Part shown: positions 60,846 to 64,000 of the stretch, in pieces
Position numbering within the stretch: the stretch's first letter is position 1
How the letters are laid out: every line of letters begins with the position of its first letter
Source: Dehalococcoidia bacterium
GTDB taxonomy: Bacteria; Chloroflexota; Dehalococcoidia; Dehalococcoidales; Fen-1064
DNA: 64,000 nt
Direction of reading: 5' to 3'
Assembly (NCBI GenBank): GCA_011170375.1
Contig: DUEV01000007.1
Span: 23,648-87,647 of the forward strand
Program-made: the position numbers and the translations under genes
The notes under the pieces: generated by a model
The model's database searches: none
Told to the model about the DNA's origin: nothing
The model's input: only the letters and a program-made list of their open reading frames with translations

Positions 60846-63800
60846 ATGGAACTGAACCGAAGGGATTTCCTAAAAGCCTCAGGAGCTGGAGTAGGCGGTA
60901 TTTTCCTGCTGAATGCATTGAGTCCTGCTGCCATGGCTAGAACAGCAACAATACCGCCACTCAAGAAACAAATCGGAGAGGGGTATACAATCTGCCCCTA
61001 CGATGGTTCAGGTTGTGGGTTCCTTGTCGCCTCAGAGATGAAGGATGGTAAACTCAAGGTAGTCAACATCGAAGGCGACCCTGACCACCCGGTAAACCGT
61101 GGAGGCAATTGCTCCAAAGGTGCTGCCATGCGTCAGCTATCGGCTGATAACCCCTGGCGCCTGAGTAAAGTCCTCTACCGCGAACCAGGTGGTACAGAAT
61201 GGGTAGAAAAAGAATGGGACTGGGCAATCGAAAGAATTGCCCGAAATATCAAGGACACCCGTGACGCGAACTTCACCACGACGGATGGCGAAGGAAACCT
61301 GGTAAACCGAACTGATGCCATCGGCAACTTTGGCGGGTCGGCTCTGGACAACGAGGAGTGTTACCTCCTGTCCAAGTTGACACGGGCGCTCGGTATCGTT
61401 TATCTGGAACACCACGCCCGCATATGACATTCCCCCACCGTCGCCAGTTTGGCGGAAAGCTTCGGACGTGGGGCAATGACAAATCACTGGAATGATATCG
61501 CTAATGCCGATGCCATTCTAGTAATCGGCGCAAACCCCGCCGAGAACCACCCGGCCTCTTTTGGCCATATCATGGATGCCATAGATGAGGGTGCCAAACT
61601 CATCGTCGTTGACCCCAGATTCACCAGGAGTGCAGCCCGGGCACACATCTATGCTCCCATGCGGTCAGGCACCGATATCGCTTTTATCGGGGGAATGATC
61701 AAGTATGTACTCGATGATATCGATGACAACCCTGACGATTACAACCTTACCTATATTACTGAGTACACCAACGCTTCTTACCTGATTAACTCCAATTTCC
61801 AGGGACCGGCTGACCTCGAAGGGCTCTTCTCTGGCTACGAGGGAGAAAGCAATGAGACCGACGGCAGCAAGCGTAAGTACAACAAGTCCTCATGGGCATG
61901 GCTGACGGACTCACAGGGTATCCCGCTACGAGACAAGACCCTTCAGGATCCGGATTGCGTCTTCCAGCATCTCAAGAGACATTACGCCCGCTACACACCA
62001 GCAATGGTAAACGCTATCTGTGGTACACCGGAAGACACCTTCCTCGACGTATGCCAGGCATACGCGGCCGTCGGCAAAGCAAGCAAGACGGGTACTATTA
62101 TGTATGCCATGGGCACCACGCAGCATACCTACGGTGCTCAGAATATCCGCTCTTACTGCATCCTGCAGCTACTGCTGGGGAATATCGGCTGTGCCGGTGG
62201 CGGTATTAACGCTCTCCGGGGTGAGTCCAACGTACAGGGCTCCACCGACCACTGTCTCCTCTTCCATATCCTCCCCGGCTATCTGAAGGTACCCACCGAT
62301 AAGGACAGCTCTCTGGCAGACTACATTTCGCGTACCACTCCCACAAGCAATGATCCTTTGAGTCTCAACTGGTGGCAACATACGCCCAAGTATATCGTCA
62401 GTCTTCTCAAAGCATGGTACGGAGATGCGGCTACTGCTGCCAATGATTTCGGTTTCCACTATCTGCCCAAGATTGAGGACGGCAAGAACTACTCACACAT
62501 TTCACTTTTTGAGGACATGAATGATGGTGTCATCAAGGGTCTGATGGTCTGGGGGCAGAACCCGGCGGTGGGTGGTCCGAATGCCAATTTGGAAAGAAGC
62601 GCCATGGACAAGCTGGATTGGCTGCTGGTCACCGACATGTGGCAAACGGAGACCGCCAACTTCTGGCAGCGACCGGGTGTTGACCCGGCCGATATCGACA
62701 CCGAGGTCTTCTTGCTCCCCGCCCTGAGTTCTTACGAGAAAGAGGGTAGTGTTACCAACAGCTCGCGCTGGGCCCAGTGGCGCTACAAGTGTGCTGATGG
62801 TCCAGGAGAAGCCGAAGATGACCTCTACATGCTAACCATAATATACCGTAAGCTGAAAGAGCTTTATGAAGCCGAGGGCGGGCCGAACGCCGAAGCCATT
62901 ACCAATCTGACCTGGGACTACGGCAGCGGTCACCCCGATGTGCACGCAGTCGCCAAGGAAATAAATGGCTACGATCTCACCACCGGTAAGCTGGTAGTAA
63001 GCTTCGGTGCCTTAAAGGATGACGGCACAACATCGTCCGGTAACTGGCTCTATGCCCAAAGTTACGTTGAACCGGGAACAGACGCTACTGCACCGGACGG
63101 TAACAAGATGGCACGTCGTGACGCGGTTGATACGTCGGGTATCGGGCTCTATTCAAACTGGTCCTGGTGCTGGCCGATAAACCGCCGAATTATCTACAAC
63201 CGTGCCTCGGTTGACCTGGACGGGAATCCCTGGGACGCCGATCAGCCCGTAATCAGATGGACCGGTTCGGGCTGGACTGGTGATGTCCCAGATGGTGGCG
63301 CCGCCCCGATGAACCAGGGTGGCTATTACCCGTTCATTATGAAGCCAGAGGGGTTATCCCGTCTGTACGGTCCTGGCATGGCTGAAGGTCCTATGCCGGA
63401 ACACTACGAGCCATGGGAGTCCCCGATAGACAACCCCATGTCGAACCAGCAGAACAACCCTGCCTTCAAGATATGGCATGCTGACGAGCAAGGTTCTACC
63501 AGCGAATATCCATACGTTTGCAGCACCTACCGTGTCTCGGAGCACTGGCAGGGCGGTCAGATGACCCGAAACAACCCCTGGCTGGTTAAGTTGCAGCCTC
63601 AACCGTTCTGCGAGATGAGCGAGGAGCTAGCCGAGATAAAGGGCATCAAGAACGGTGACGATGTCATTGTCAGGTCAAAGAGAGGCGAGGTCAAAGTAGT
63701 TGCTGTGGTTACCAAGCGCTTCAAACCATTCCAGATGAACGGTGATACCGTGCACCAGGTAGGTGTCGTCTGGCACTGGGGTTACACCGGTCTCTCCACT

Positions 63801-63899
63801 GGAGACAGCGCTAACATGCTAACACCCCACGTTGGTGACGCCAACACGATGATACCAGAGTACAAAGCCTTCTTGGTAGACGTGGAAAAGGCGGACTAG
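60846..63899 (+). CDS. fdhA: Formate dehydrogenase catalytic subunit, selenoprotein, Tat-exported
   Basis: A single frame of 1017 residues is interrupted by TGA 61425-61427 (codon 194). The context HHARI-Sec-HSPTVASLAESFGRGAMTNHW is the active-site loop of molybdenum/tungsten FDH, where Sec binds the metal. A Tat signal (NRRDFLK, 4-10) precedes a 4Fe-4S motif in which the second ligand is Asp (C50-x2-D53-x3-C57..C89). The product therefore works on the outer side of the membrane, feeding electrons to FdhB (next gene) and on to the quinone or a terminal reductase. A pseudogene is ruled out by the intact flanks and SECIS-like stem. Dehalococcoides homologues are reported to have Ser here, so Sec is notable. 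Confidence 0.93.
61425..61473 (+). promoter_or_regulatory. Sec codon and SECIS-like stem-loop in fdhA
   Basis: TGA is at 61425-61427. CCCCAC and GTC (61433-61438, 61440-61442) pair with GAC and GTGGGG (61465-61473); an upper stem GCC/GGC (61443-61445 with 61451-61453) carries loop AGTTT. The loop starts 19 nt after the TGA. Confidence 0.75.
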
Positions 63900-63934
63900 A
63901 CAGATGAGAACTGAATACTTAGTCGGAGGTAGCA

Positions 63935-64000
63935 ATGGCTGAAAAAGCATTCTTATATGATGCAACCCGCTGTACTGCCTGTCGTGGTTGCCAGACGGCT
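63935..64000 (+). CDS. fdhB: Formate dehydrogenase iron-sulfur subunit, N-terminal fragment
   Basis: Starting 35 bases after fdhA with SD GGAGGT, the first 22 residues include DATRCTACRGCQTA, the opening of the first ferredoxin-like CxxCxxC cluster motif of FDH beta subunits. It should pass electrons from FdhA to a membrane subunit. The gene is cut by the window end. Confidence 0.85.
   Translation, partial: MAEKAFLYDATRCTACRGCQTA

Noticed and set aside
61425..61427. fdhA appearing as two genes or a pseudogene because of an internal stop
   Set aside because: The TGA is in the exact Sec position of FDH, both sides are in one frame and fully conserved in style, and a SECIS-like structure follows.

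Overview
The window reads as a chromosomal segment of an anaerobic bacterium of the Dehalococcoidia type (Chloroflexota). This is inferred from gene content and style: an LL-diaminopimelate aminotransferase route to lysine, a short MetE-like protein, a Tat-exported molybdenum formate dehydrogenase, many lipoproteins and frequent strand switching. No rRNA or other phylogenetic marker is present to prove it. Most genes have good Shine-Dalgarno (SD) sites, with ATG, GTG and TTG starts all used.

Layout. 1-16 kb: amidohydrolase, metallo-beta-lactamase fold, PIG-L, acetyltransferase, Fe-alcohol dehydrogenase and lipid kinase genes; an ECF sigma/anti-sigma pair; a chagasin-like inhibitor; an MFS carrier; dapF, dapL and hflX. 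16-24 kb: an AT-rich surface-protein region with a beta-helix protein behind a structured leader RNA, then an operon of two paralogous exported proteins and a SipW-like signal peptidase. 24-32 kb: tRNA-Met, a K+ channel, a MetE-like protein, a flavoprotein, a UGSC-type selenoprotein, tRNA-Leu, a cupin, an Old Yellow Enzyme-type reductase and a frameshifted EVE/nuclease-like gene. 32-37 kb: small genes separated by dispersed pyrimidine-rich repeats, including a second copy of the structured leader. 37-44 kb: a heterodimeric ABC exporter, a gate-domain membrane protein, an amidohydrolase and two adjacent genes with in-frame TGA. 44.8-52.6 kb: a complete trp operon, trpEGDCFB-trpS-trpA, behind a Trp T-box and divergent from lexA. 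53-59 kb: an RND exporter and neighbours. 59-60.5 kb: a small scar of repeated integration into tRNA-Gly. 60.6 kb to the end: the start of a formate dehydrogenase operon.

The main theme is selenocysteine. Four reading frames carry an internal TGA: a UGSC family protein, a C_GCAxxG_C_C family protein, FdhA, and an exported beta-repeat protein not recognised as a selenoprotein. In each, a stem-loop has its apical loop starting 18-24 nt after the TGA, as expected of bacterial SECIS elements. Three fit known selenoprotein families; the fourth is a candidate new one, or else a nonsense mutation.

The second theme is RNA-level control. The trp operon has a T-box with a UGG specifier. Two unrelated genes share an unidentified leader RNA with a covarying stem, conserved unpaired blocks and a terminator-like hairpin, each behind a good promoter; this is a riboswitch-like candidate.
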